Shown here: positions 1 through 6,814 of the stretch, one piece after another
Layout: each line of letters begins with the position of its first letter
How positions within the stretch are numbered: the first letter of the stretch is position 1
NCBI GenBank assembly: GCA_900314765.1
Contig: OMWN01000009.1
Coordinates: 1-61,087 of the forward strand
Reading direction: 5' to 3'
From: an uncultured Selenomonadales bacterium
Lineage (GTDB): Bacteria > Bacillota > Negativicutes > Selenomonadales > Selenomonadaceae
Length of the DNA stretch: 61,087 bases
Notes under the pieces: model-generated
Databases searched by the model: none
Told to the model about the DNA's origin: nothing
The model's input: only the letters and a program-made list of their open reading frames with translations
Position numbers and translations under genes: made by a program

Positions 1-88
1 AGCGTCATAGGCCTTTGCCCCCTTTCAGGGGCTGAGAATTGACCGCCTACCGTTAGGCACGCACCTTCCGCATTGGATTATATCATAA
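1..88 (-). promoter_or_regulatory. Possible leftward promoter and structured leader or RNA at window edge
   Basis: Read on the minus strand, a perfect TATAAT lies at 82-77. The transcript that would follow runs out of the window through two short stems: GCCTA/TAGGC, and GCCCC/GGGGC near the edge. This could be the start of an RNA gene or a leader on the adjoining sequence. I matched it to no known RNA family, so only the -10 and the stems are observed. Confidence 0.25.
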
Positions 89-133
89 TAGCGCGATTAT
101 AGAAAGAATATTTATGGGTTTTGTCGATGTCGC

Positions 134-571
134 ATGATTGTGGCGTATTTTTTTGCGCGCGGGCGGGGAAAGTATGCCATCGCGCAAGATGCAAATGAAT
201 GTGTATGGTTGCAAAAAGATGGGTGGGGCAACGTGACTAAGCGTATTGAAGAGGGAATTGAGCGAGCCAAGGCTGAGGCACGCCGTGGGTTCGATAGAGA
301 ATGTGCTATGCGCATGATTGAAGGCAACTAGCCACTTGATAAGGTGGCAAAATACAGCAAGCTCTCATTAGATGAAGTCCGTGAGAAAATTTTGGTACGC
401 AGCGTCAGGGCGATGATGGAGATGCTCGGCTGTACGAAGGAAAACGCGATGGAGTTGTTGAAAATTCCGTACAAGGATTTTGGCAATGATGGAAGGAACA
501 AAACACGAATGAAGCGAAGGGATGTCGATGTCCCTTCGCTTTTTGCGTTTTGCGCCGTTTTAGTGTCTTAA
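134..571 (+). pseudogene. Decayed Rpn/PD-(D/E)XK nuclease family tail remnant
   Basis: The reading frame is open from 134 to 571 except for one TAG at 329-331. The text around the stop resembles the C-terminal tail of Rpn (recombination-promoting nuclease, YhgA-like) proteins: a stretch like RECAMRMIEGN, the stop, then PLDKVAKYSKLSLDEV. It is followed by a second tail-like unit ending in ENAMELLKIPYKDF. The same 'AM..L.IP' pattern ends the Rpn proteins at 3.4-4.8 kb and 36-37 kb. No N-terminal nuclease domain is present, and the end of the frame reads over an intrinsic terminator. The likely history is an old Rpn gene reduced to its tail. An unrelated small protein is possible. Confidence 0.4.
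512..545 (+). terminator. Intrinsic terminator
   Basis: An 11-bp perfect stem AAGCGAAGGGA/TCCCTTCGCTT with an 8-nt loop is followed by a T run. It closes the Rpn-like remnant on the plus strand and insulates pyk from upstream transcription. Confidence 0.8.
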
Positions 572-652
572 GCAGTATGGTGGGGGAATGATTTGTAAAT
601 CGATTGCCATATCCTCTCGCACATTTTTTTACATTTACTGAACATTGTGCTG

Positions 653-681
653 TTGTATTTGATATTTTTTCATACTATAAT
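653..681 (+). promoter_or_regulatory. SigA-type promoter of pyk
   Basis: TTGTAT at 653-658, a 17-bp spacer, and a perfect TATAAT at 676-681, about 50 nt upstream of the pyruvate kinase start. The spacing and -10 fit the vegetative sigma factor. Confidence 0.65.
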
Positions 682-733
682 GAAGGCGTACAGGAGAAGA
701 ATAGGAAGAGAATGAGCAGAGGAGGAGAAAAGA

Positions 734-2155
734 ATGGTGAAGAAGACGAAGATTGTGGCCACGATGGGGCCTGCCAGTGATAAGCCTGGCGTTATCGGTG
801 AGCTTATCGAGAGTGGAATGAATTGCGCGCGGTTCAATTTCTCGCATGGGACGCATGAGGAGCAGAAGGCGCGTATCGATGCGGTGCGCGCGGCCGCGGA
901 GGAGCGGGGCGCGGTGGTGTCGCTGCTCTTGGACACGAAGGGGCCAGAGATGAGGCTCGGGGAGTTTAAGGCCGGCAAGGTGGAGCTCAAGAAGGGCGCG
1001 AAGTTCACGCTGACGTATGACGACACGCCCGGCGATGAGACGCATGTCTCTGTCAATCACAAAGGGCTTTACACGGAGGTGAAGGCGGGCGACACGCTGC
1101 TTTTGTCGGACGGGCTCGTCGCGCTGAAGGTGGACGAGATACGGGGCAAGGACATCGTGACGACGGTGCAGAACTCGGGCGCGATGTCGACGAGGAAGCG
1201 CGTCGCGGCGCCGGGCATTTCGCTCGGCCTGCCGCCGATATCGGAGCAGGACAAGGCGGACATACTTTTCGGCATCGAGAATGACATGGATTTCGTGGCG
1301 GCGTCGTTCATTCAGCGGGCGGACGATGTGCGCGAGATTAGGCGGCTCATCGATGAGAACGGCGGGCACATGGAGATTATTCCGAAGATAGAAAATCTCG
1401 AAGGCGTGAAGAATTTCGATGAGATACTGAAGGTGTCGGACGGCATCATGGTGGCGCGCGGCGATCTCGGCGTCGAGATTCCTGCTGAGGATGTACCGCT
1501 CATTCAGAAGGAAATCATCGCGAAGTGCAACCGCGCGGGCAAGCCTGTCATCGTGGCGACGCAGATGCTGGAGTCGATGACGAGCAATCCGCGCCCGACG
1601 CGCGCTGAGGCGTCTGATGTGGCGAACGCGATACTCGACGGCACGGACGCCATCATGCTGTCGGGGGAGACGGCGAGCGGCGATTACCCCGTCGAGGCGG
1701 TGAAGACGATGGACCGCATTGCGCGGCGCATTGAGAGCTCGCTCCATTACAATACAATATACATGGGCAAGGGCATCGCGAAGCACACGCCGACGACGGA
1801 GGCGATTGCGCACGCGACGGTGCAGATGTCGTACGAGATCGACGCGCAGGCCATCATCACGCCGACGGAGAGCGGCTACACGACGCAGATGGTGTCGAAA
1901 TACCGCCCGAAGGCGACAATCATCGCGTTCACGCCGCATGACGAGGTCGCACGGCACCTCAATCTGCGCTGGGGCGTTTTCCCGATAGAGGCGGCGCACA
2001 ACTGGGACGATGTGGACGAGATGACGGCGATGGCGACGACGGCGGCGTTTGACCGCGGGCTGCTGCATCGCGGCGATGTCACGGTGATTACGTCGGGCAT
2101 AAAGGCGCGCTCGGGCAACACGAGCACGATACGCGTTTACACGCTGGAAAAATAA
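734..2155 (+). CDS. pyk: Pyruvate kinase
   Basis: The 473-residue protein transfers phosphate from phosphoenolpyruvate to ADP, giving pyruvate and ATP in the last step of glycolysis in the cytosol. Seen directly: the N-terminal TKIVATMGPAS strand, RFNFSHG, DTKGPEMR, the catalytic-barrel GDLGVEIP segment, and the signature PTRAEASDVANAILDGTDA followed by MLSGETA. The length fits a normal bacterial enzyme with A, B and C domains; the extra C-terminal PEP-utiliser-like domain of Bacillus enzymes is absent. The ATG follows an AGGAGGAG ribosome site. It is monocistronic, with its own promoter upstream and a terminator before that. The stop codon overlaps the first base of a 37-bp R2 repeat relic. 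Confidence 0.97.
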   Translation: MVKKTKIVATMGPASDKPGVIGELIESGMNCARFNFSHGTHEEQKARIDAVRAAAEERGAVVSLLLDTKGPEMRLGEFKAGKVELKKGAKFTLTYDDTPGDETHVSVNHKGLYTEVKAGDTLLLSDGLVALKVDEIRGKDIVTTVQNSGAMSTRKRVAAPGISLGLPPISEQDKADILFGIENDMDFVAASFIQRADDVREIRRLIDENGGHMEIIPKIENLEGVKNFDEILKVSDGIMVARGDLGVEIPAEDVPLIQKEIIAKCNRAGKPVIVATQMLESMTSNPRPTRAEASDVANAILDGTDAIMLSGETASGDYPVEAVKTMDRIARRIESSLHYNTIYMGKGIAKHTPTTEAIAHATVQMSYEIDAQAIITPTESGYTTQMVSKYRPKATIIAFTPHDEVARHLNLRWGVFPIEAAHNWDDVDEMTAMATTAAFDRGLLHRGDVTVITSGIKARSGNTSTIRVYTLEK

Positions 2156-2191
2156 AGGGAACGCTGATTAGTTGAATGATCGGTGTTCCTT
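2155..2191 (+). repeat. R2 relic: end-only, internally deleted copy
   Basis: This 37-bp sequence starts AAGGGAACGCTGATTA and ends with the imperfect complement CGGTGTTCCTT. These are the two ends of the 160-bp R2 element found at 3603-3762 and 41513-41672, joined with no middle. It forms a hairpin right at the pyk stop codon and could have been recruited as a transcript end, although no T run follows. Confidence 0.55.
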
Positions 2192-2211
2192 AACATCAAG
2201 GAGCAATCAAT

Positions 2212-3222
2212 ATGGATTTGGACTTTCACTTTGGCACAATTTATGTATTGTCACGCTGGTCGCATTTCGGCAGCGAGAATTCAAAGCTCATTGCGGCGAG
2301 CTCGCAGCTTGTCGATGACAATCTCGATGAGAATTCATTTTCCGACAAGCATGAGAATGAGCTCATCGCGAACGGTGTGCACGTGCGCTACTCGTGCCAG
2401 AATATCTGGAACAGCCTCACGGGCAAGGGCAACTGCGAGGTCTGGGTGCCGTTTCATTTTCTGCCGGGGCTCGAGGGCAATACGACGGACGAGCAGCTCA
2501 TTTGCAAGAAGCACAGCGTCCTCGCGAATAAGCTGCGTGACAGGCTGCTCGAGACGTCGCTTGACACGTCGACGTTCGCGTTCCGCCTCGGCGTCGGGTT
2601 TCACGTGTGGGCGGACACTTGGGCGCATCAAGAATTCGCGGGCATAAACACGGCCATCAACAAAGTCCAAAATCTCATATTCGCGACGCCGGGCGCGGGC
2701 ATGCAGGAGAGCATACTCGATTTCATAAAGAGTCATCCGACGATTGGCGACATCGTGCAGAAGCTCGACCCACTCGGCCACGTCGCGGCGGCGCACTGCC
2801 CGGACCTGCCGTTTTTGTGGTGGAAGACGAGCAAGAATTTCTCCGAGGGGCGTAAGAACTGGGTCGAGTTCATGGAGGCGTCGGACGAGATATTCCGCGT
2901 GCTGCAGGAAGTGAGCTGCGAGGAGGTCACGGGGCTCTCGGACGAGCAGAAGGAGCTCCTGCGGCGCTCGTTCCAGGAGCTCGCGTTCAACGACATCAAC
3001 GACAGGTACAATGGCTGGATTGACCGCATCCACGACAACTTCTTCGAGATAGAGGACTTCGACGAGGGCGACGAGAACGTGGCCTACGACGTCGACGACG
3101 TCATGAGCGACATAGACTTCTGCCGCGCGTTCTATGACGAAATCAACGACCACTTCGACTGGGTCAAGGGCGAGCTCGAAGACTTTGGCATCGACATCCT
3201 CAAAAGCGAGCCGATTTATTGA
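2212..3222 (+). CDS. DUF6765-like protein of unknown function
   Basis: A 336-residue soluble protein. The start (MDLDFHFGTIYVLSRWSHFG) and the central GFHVWADTWAHQEFAG segment match what I recall of the DUF6765 family, which is uncharacterised. Conserved His residues in these two segments and near 'AHCPDLPFLWW' suggest a possible metal site. That is inference. The C-terminal third is very acidic (EIEDFDEGDENVAYDVDD). There is no signal peptide or membrane helix. The gene follows pyk by 56 nt and ends in an intrinsic terminator, so it may be partly cotranscribed with pyk. No function is assigned. Confidence 0.65.
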   Translation: MDLDFHFGTIYVLSRWSHFGSENSKLIAASSQLVDDNLDENSFSDKHENELIANGVHVRYSCQNIWNSLTGKGNCEVWVPFHFLPGLEGNTTDEQLICKKHSVLANKLRDRLLETSLDTSTFAFRLGVGFHVWADTWAHQEFAGINTAINKVQNLIFATPGAGMQESILDFIKSHPTIGDIVQKLDPLGHVAAAHCPDLPFLWWKTSKNFSEGRKNWVEFMEASDEIFRVLQEVSCEEVTGLSDEQKELLRRSFQELAFNDINDRYNGWIDRIHDNFFEIEDFDEGDENVAYDVDDVMSDIDFCRAFYDEINDHFDWVKGELEDFGIDILKSEPIY

Positions 3223-3250
3223 GAGAGGAAATGGAAAGATAAAATATAAA

Positions 3251-3287
3251 AGGGGCTGCTGCAAATAACTGCAACAGCCCCCGTTTT
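3251..3287 (+). terminator. Intrinsic terminator after the DUF6765-like gene
   Basis: A hairpin with arms GGGGCTG.TGCA and TGCA.CAGCCCC, followed by CCGTTTTG. The T run is short. It ends the pyk-DUF6765 transcript. Confidence 0.65.
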
Positions 3288-3397
3288 GCTTTTACATACA
3301 TTTTTTACCATTTCTGAATTATTGGTGGCGATGTCAAGCAAGTTGTTGGATAGCACTTGGTCGATTTTTATTTCGTATAGTCTATGCCACGCAAAAA

Positions 3398-3406
3398 TGG
3401 TATAAT
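3398..3406 (+). promoter_or_regulatory. Extended -10 promoter of the split Rpn gene
   Basis: TGGTATAAT gives an extended -10 (TGn-TATAAT) with no good -35. It lies about 45 nt upstream of the ATG at 3450, which has the ribosome site GGCGGTGAGG. Confidence 0.45.
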
Positions 3407-3602
3407 ATAGCCAGATAACGTGACATTCGTTGTCAAAGGCGGTGAGGCTATGGAAAATGAAGATGGAAGAGAGACATCGCGCGTAAATGTGCAGCGAAAG
3501 CACAAGGACAGGCTGTTTGTGAATCTGTTCTCGTACAAGGAAAATGCGCTGTCGCTGTTCAATGCGGCGAACGATACGAACTACACTGACATCGATAATC
3601 TC

Positions 3603-3762
3603 AAGGAAACGCTGATTAATTGAGGTAGGAGTATTGACGAGATTTTTTTTCATATAGCAAGGAGAGGCGAAGAAGCGTAGTGGTGCTACGCTTATGAGCA
3701 TCGACGACGCTAGGCGGGAAAAAATCCGTCAAGACGACTGCTGAAATAATCAGCGTTTCCTT
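3603..3762 (+). mobile_element. R2 element: 160-bp MITE-like insertion in the Rpn gene
   Basis: The ends AAGGAAACGCTGATTA and TAATCAGCGTTTCCTT are inverted repeats. Inside, GACGAGATTTTTT pairs with AAAAAATCCGTC and AGCGTAG with CTACGCT, so the whole element can fold into one long hairpin. It encodes no protein. The copy at 41513-41672 has the same 160-bp length. Removing it restores the host reading frame precisely with no target duplication (an AA dinucleotide at each edge leaves a 2-bp ambiguity). It is probably moved in trans by a transposase not visible here. Confidence 0.85.
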
Positions 3763-4299
3763 AAAATCGTGACGCTTGAAAATGCGATTTACCTCACGAT
3801 GAAGAACGATGTCGCCGTGCTGTTCCACGATTCCATTGATTTATTCGAGCAGCAGAGCACGATAAATGAGAACATGGCGCTGCGTGGATTTTTCTACGCG
3901 GCGCGCGAATACGAGGAATGGCTTATCGCGAATGAGCTTGACCAGCGTATTTACTCAAAAAGACGCATCATGATACCCGCACCAAAATATTTCGTCATGT
4001 GCAACGCTGATGAGAAGATGCCCGAGATGTGGGATGAGAAACTCTCGGACGCGTTCATGAAGCCGTCGCATGGCTACGAGTGGACGGCGCACGTGATAAA
4101 CATCAACGCAGGCCACAACAAGAAAATCATGAGTCGCTGCGAAACACTCGAAGGCTACGCCATACTGATAAAGATGATACGCGGCAACAGAGCCGCGGGC
4201 ATGACGCTCGACGAAGCTGTGACACGCGCTGTCAATGAATGCATCGAAAAAGGCATACTGAAAAAATATCTTGCGATGAATAAGACGGAGGTGTTCGAT

Positions 4300-4518
4300 A
4301 TGATTCTATATGAATTCGACCAAAAAGCTCACGATAAAATTATGTATGAGGATGGAAAAGCGGATGGAAGGGTAGAAGGAAGGGTGGAAGGACGAGAAGA
4401 GGGAATCTTGTCATCGTTAAAGTCGCTGATGAAGACGATGAACCTAACACCAAAGCAAGCAATGCAGGCACTTAATCTGACAGTAGAACAGCAACGTCAA
4501 TTTGCGCCGTTGCTATAA
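4300..4518 (+). CDS. Candidate intragenic start: Rpn C-terminal small protein (antitoxin-like)
   Basis: An in-frame ATG at 4300 inside the Rpn gene is preceded by ACGGAGGTG, a good ribosome site 6-8 nt upstream. It would yield a 72-residue protein (MILYEFDQKAHDKIMYEDG..., ending QRQFAPLL) that is the complete C-terminal tail. In E. coli, rpn genes are known to make a short C-terminal RpnS protein from within the long gene, which inhibits the full-length toxin. Here that is inferred from the site and from the duplicate gene at 4554, which starts at the same residue with the same ribosome site. The split of the upstream nuclease part need not silence this internal product. Confidence 0.5.
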   Translation: MILYEFDQKAHDKIMYEDGKADGRVEGRVEGREEGILSSLKSLMKTMNLTPKQAMQALNLTVEQQRQFAPLL

Positions 4519-4553
4519 GTAAATCCTTCACTCGCAAGACGGAGGCGTTCGAT

Positions 4554-4754
4554 ATGATTCTCTATGAATTTGACCAAAAGACTCATGATAAAATTATGTA
4601 CGAGGATGGTAGAGAAGATGGAAGAGAAAATGAGCGTATTACCAATATCAAAAGTATTATGCAAAAATTAGGCATGTCAGCGCAAAAGGCAATGGATATA
4701 CTAAATATCACGCCCAGTGAGCAAACAAAGTATTTGCCACAATTACAAAATTAA
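4554..4754 (+). CDS. Stand-alone copy of the Rpn C-terminal cassette
   Basis: A 66-residue protein starting MILYEFDQKTHDKIMYEDG, nearly identical over its first 19 residues to the internal product at 4300. It then diverges in the linker (REDGRENERI) and helical tail (AMDILNITPSEQTKYLPQL). It carries its own GACGGAGG ribosome site, and the upstream sequence AAGACGGAGG.GTTCGATATG repeats the intragenic one, so the copied unit includes the translation signal. No nuclease domain is present. It could be an independent antitoxin, a spare C-terminal cassette for recombination with the upstream gene, or a decaying duplication. Confidence 0.6.
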   Translation: MILYEFDQKTHDKIMYEDGREDGRENERITNIKSIMQKLGMSAQKAMDILNITPSEQTKYLPQLQN

Positions 4755-4826
4755 GGCGTTTGATATAATTCTCTATGAGTTTGAAAAAAATCATTTTATG
4801 AAGATGTTCACTTCATCTCAACCATA
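4754..4826 (+). pseudogene. Third, degenerate Rpn tail-cassette copy
   Basis: Directly after the stop of the 66-residue cassette the sequence again reads GGCGTTTGATATAATTCTC. The start codon is now ATA and the ribosome site is lost. The frame reads ILYEFEKNHF and soon ends. It shows that the cassette unit was tandemly copied at least twice at this locus. Confidence 0.5.
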
Positions 4827-4837
4827 AACGAACAAGG

Positions 4838-4871
4838 CAGCAAGCGAGTCGCATCGCTTGCTGACTTTTAT
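4838..4871 (+). terminator. Intrinsic terminator of the Rpn cassette locus
   Basis: A 10-bp perfect stem CAGCAAGCGA/TCGCTTGCTG with a 6-nt loop, followed by ACTTTTAT. Confidence 0.7.
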
Positions 4872-4915
4872 CTATGCAGCGCTATACGGCAACACATCAT
4901 CATTACATCGTACGC

Positions 4916-4953
4916 AAAAAGGGAGCAATCGCAAATCGCGATTGCTCCCTTTT
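4916..4953 (-). terminator. Terminator of the nrf operon (bidirectional)
   Basis: A 12-bp stem GGGAGCAATCGC/GCGATTGCTCCC with an AAAAA run on one side and TTTT on the other. It lies downstream of nrfA on the minus strand and can work in both directions. The rest of 4755-5007 shows no other feature. Confidence 0.75.
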
Positions 4954-5007
4954 GTGTTACGCTATTCTACTTTACTTACTTTACTTCCGTTTCCCTCTCG
5001 TCCATTC

Positions 5008-6306
5008 TCAGAGGCTGCCTTTGACGGCGGCGTTGGCTGACTCTATGGACTGGTGGGCGAGGTCGATGGCGAGGCCGAGGGTACGCATGATTTTGTCTGG
5101 GTTATGGAATCCCATGCCGTTTTCTGCGGCGACCCAATCCCAGTACCACTGCGCTTCGCGGACTTTGTTGCGGGCGTCGACGAGCTGCGCGTCGCTCGCG
5201 CCGGCGGCCATCGCGGCCTGTATCGTCTTGTGCGCTTTCGCGACGGTCTGACCTGCTATGCGCTGGAGTTTGAACGTGTTGTCGTGGATGGTCTTGACGC
5301 GGGAAATGAGCGTTTCCTTGTCCTCGTCATGGCACTTGAGGCAGGACTCCTCGACGGTGAGGAGCGGGCTCGTCATCCAGTGCGACGTGTATTTCTTGCC
5401 GCCGTCGCGCATATACGGCATGTGGCAATCGACGCAGGTGACGCCGGCGTCAGCGTGGACGCTCGTCGACCATGTCTCGAAATCCGGATGCTGCGCTTTG
5501 AGCATGGACGCCTTGGAGTCGGCATGCGTCCAGTCCTGCGTGAATCCTTTTGCGAGCCCCGACTGGTAGTACTGGTACTCGCTCTCAGCGTCGAGGCCGA
5601 GGTCGTACGGCAGAACTACGCGGCCGTCTTCCTTCGCGAAGTAGTACTCGGTGTGGCACTGGCCGCAGACGTAGGCGCGCATCTCGTTGTGCGTTGCGTC
5701 GCCGATGTTCTTGCCCTGGCGGGCGAGCGCCTCGACGAATGCCTGGTTGTAGACGCGGAGTTCCATCGTCTCTGGGTCATGGCACGTAGAGCAGCCGAAC
5801 CACTGGTCGTCAGTGATAGGTGCCGCTACTTCCTCGAACGGCTTCGATGCAAATGCCCAGCCGCCTTCCTTGAAATAGACGTCGTACATGTACGAGCCCT
5901 TGCAGACGATGCAGCTGCCTTTCTGGCCCGGCAGGCGCTTCGTGTGCAGGATGTCGTAGCCCGCATAGGTGTGCCCGCGGTCATCGTCGTACTGGAGCGC
6001 GAATTTGTATCCGTTGAAATTCGTGAGCATCTCAGGCTGTGTCTTGAGGTGCGAGAGACCCTCCTTGCTTCCGCCGTAGCCGGTCGGGGTCATGTTGCCC
6101 TCGTTGTTTTTCATGAATGAATTGTACTGGAGCGGGTAGGCGTCCTTGTAGGCGTCCTTGCCGACCTGAGCGTTGCCCTCGGTCGGAATTTTTGCGAGCT
6201 TCACGGTGTCCCTCGGCTGCGCGACTCCGATGCGGATCACTATGAGGCCGAAGAATATGACGCACAAAGCGACGACTCCGACAAGATATTTCTGTATCTT
6301 ACTCAA
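5008..6306 (-). CDS. nrfA: Ammonia-forming cytochrome c nitrite reductase, catalytic subunit
   Basis: The 432-residue pentaheme enzyme reduces nitrite to ammonium with six electrons at the outer face of the cytoplasmic membrane. Visible haem sites: the diagnostic active-site CIVCK at residues 132-136 (lysine instead of histidine), CSTCH 172-176, CGQCH 214-218, CVDCH 291-295 and CLKCH 322-326. Residues 8-28 form a hydrophobic signal or anchor segment with no cleavage site that I can place confidently. The start is a TTG overlapping the end of nrfH by 8 nt. NrfH passes menaquinol electrons to it. It ends a crp-ccm-nrf operon that supplies its own haem-attachment machinery, so this is dissimilatory nitrite ammonification or nitrite detoxification. 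Confidence 0.96.
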   Translation of the reverse strand: MSKIQKYLVGVVALCVIFFGLIVIRIGVAQPRDTVKLAKIPTEGNAQVGKDAYKDAYPLQYNSFMKNNEGNMTPTGYGGSKEGLSHLKTQPEMLTNFNGYKFALQYDDDRGHTYAGYDILHTKRLPGQKGSCIVCKGSYMYDVYFKEGGWAFASKPFEEVAAPITDDQWFGCSTCHDPETMELRVYNQAFVEALARQGKNIGDATHNEMRAYVCGQCHTEYYFAKEDGRVVLPYDLGLDAESEYQYYQSGLAKGFTQDWTHADSKASMLKAQHPDFETWSTSVHADAGVTCVDCHMPYMRDGGKKYTSHWMTSPLLTVEESCLKCHDEDKETLISRVKTIHDNTFKLQRIAGQTVAKAHKTIQAAMAAGASDAQLVDARNKVREAQWYWDWVAAENGMGFHNPDKIMRTLGLAIDLAHQSIESANAAVKGSL

Positions 6307-6778
6307 TCTTTATCCCTCCCTCAAGGTGATTCGAACCATGCGCTATCCTGCTGTGGCATTTGAGGCAGTCCTTTTCGGTGCCCATCGGGCCATTGCTGAC
6401 GTTTTCCATCGTCTGCGAGTGGCACCTCAGACAGTTCGCATTGACTGTGTCTCTTGCGCTCTTTGACATCTTGATCTTTGCGGGGTAGTCACGCATGATT
6501 TCGTGGTACATGTCGACCATGCCCGTGCGGCCCTTTTCCACGTAGTACACGGCCATGCTCGTGTGTGGCAGGTGGCACTCGACGCAGTCCAGATTTTTGT
6601 GGCTCGACTCGGCGAACGTGGCCTGTTCCATTTTCATCGAATGGCAGGAGCCGCAGAACGTGGGCGTGCTGGAGAGTGCGCTCATGCCAGCGCCCGCGCC
6701 GCAGGCGATGACACCGACGATGAATCCGCCGATGACACATTTGAGCGTGTGCTCCGTGACAAGTTTTTTGATGTCCAA
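6299..6778 (-). CDS. nrfH: NrfH, membrane tetrahaem cytochrome c quinol dehydrogenase
   Basis: A 159-residue NapC/NirT-family protein that oxidises menaquinol and feeds NrfA. One N-terminal membrane anchor (about residues 14-34) is followed by four haem motifs: CGSCH, CVECH, CLRCH and CLKCH. The start is TTG at 6778 with GGAGGG upstream on the minus strand. The end overlaps nrfA, which fits translational coupling of a complex-forming pair. Confidence 0.94.
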   Translation of the reverse strand: MDIKKLVTEHTLKCVIGGFIVGVIACGAGAGMSALSSTPTFCGSCHSMKMEQATFAESSHKNLDCVECHLPHTSMAVYYVEKGRTGMVDMYHEIMRDYPAKIKMSKSARDTVNANCLRCHSQTMENVSNGPMGTEKDCLKCHSRIAHGSNHLEGGIKIE

Positions 6779-6814
6779 AGAAATCCCTCCTCTCTCATGG
6801 GGTCCTAGCCGGCT

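Larger units (their letters stand above)
3450..4518 (+). pseudogene. Rpn-family PD-(D/E)XK nuclease gene, split by a 160-bp R2 element
   Basis: The 5' part (ATG 3450, ribosome site GGTGAGG) encodes MENEDGRETS... to TDIDNL, where the frame runs into R2. The 3' part resumes as K-IVTLENAIYL and continues to 4518. Deleting exactly 3603-3762 joins GAT AAT CTC to AAA ATC GTG and restores one continuous frame of about 300 residues. The family (Rpn/YhgA-like, PD-(D/E)XK transposase-type nucleases) is linked to DNA cleavage and phage defence. The C-terminus has the typical repetitive charged linker (DGRVEGRVEGREEG) and a helical tail. An internal start at 4300 may still express the tail alone. Two tail copies follow downstream. 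Confidence 0.85.

Noticed and set aside
635-2068. Long minus-strand open frame (477 codons) opposite pyk
   Set aside because: It is Arg/His-rich shadow coding caused by GC-biased third positions of the clearly real pyruvate kinase. No ribosome site or family resemblance.
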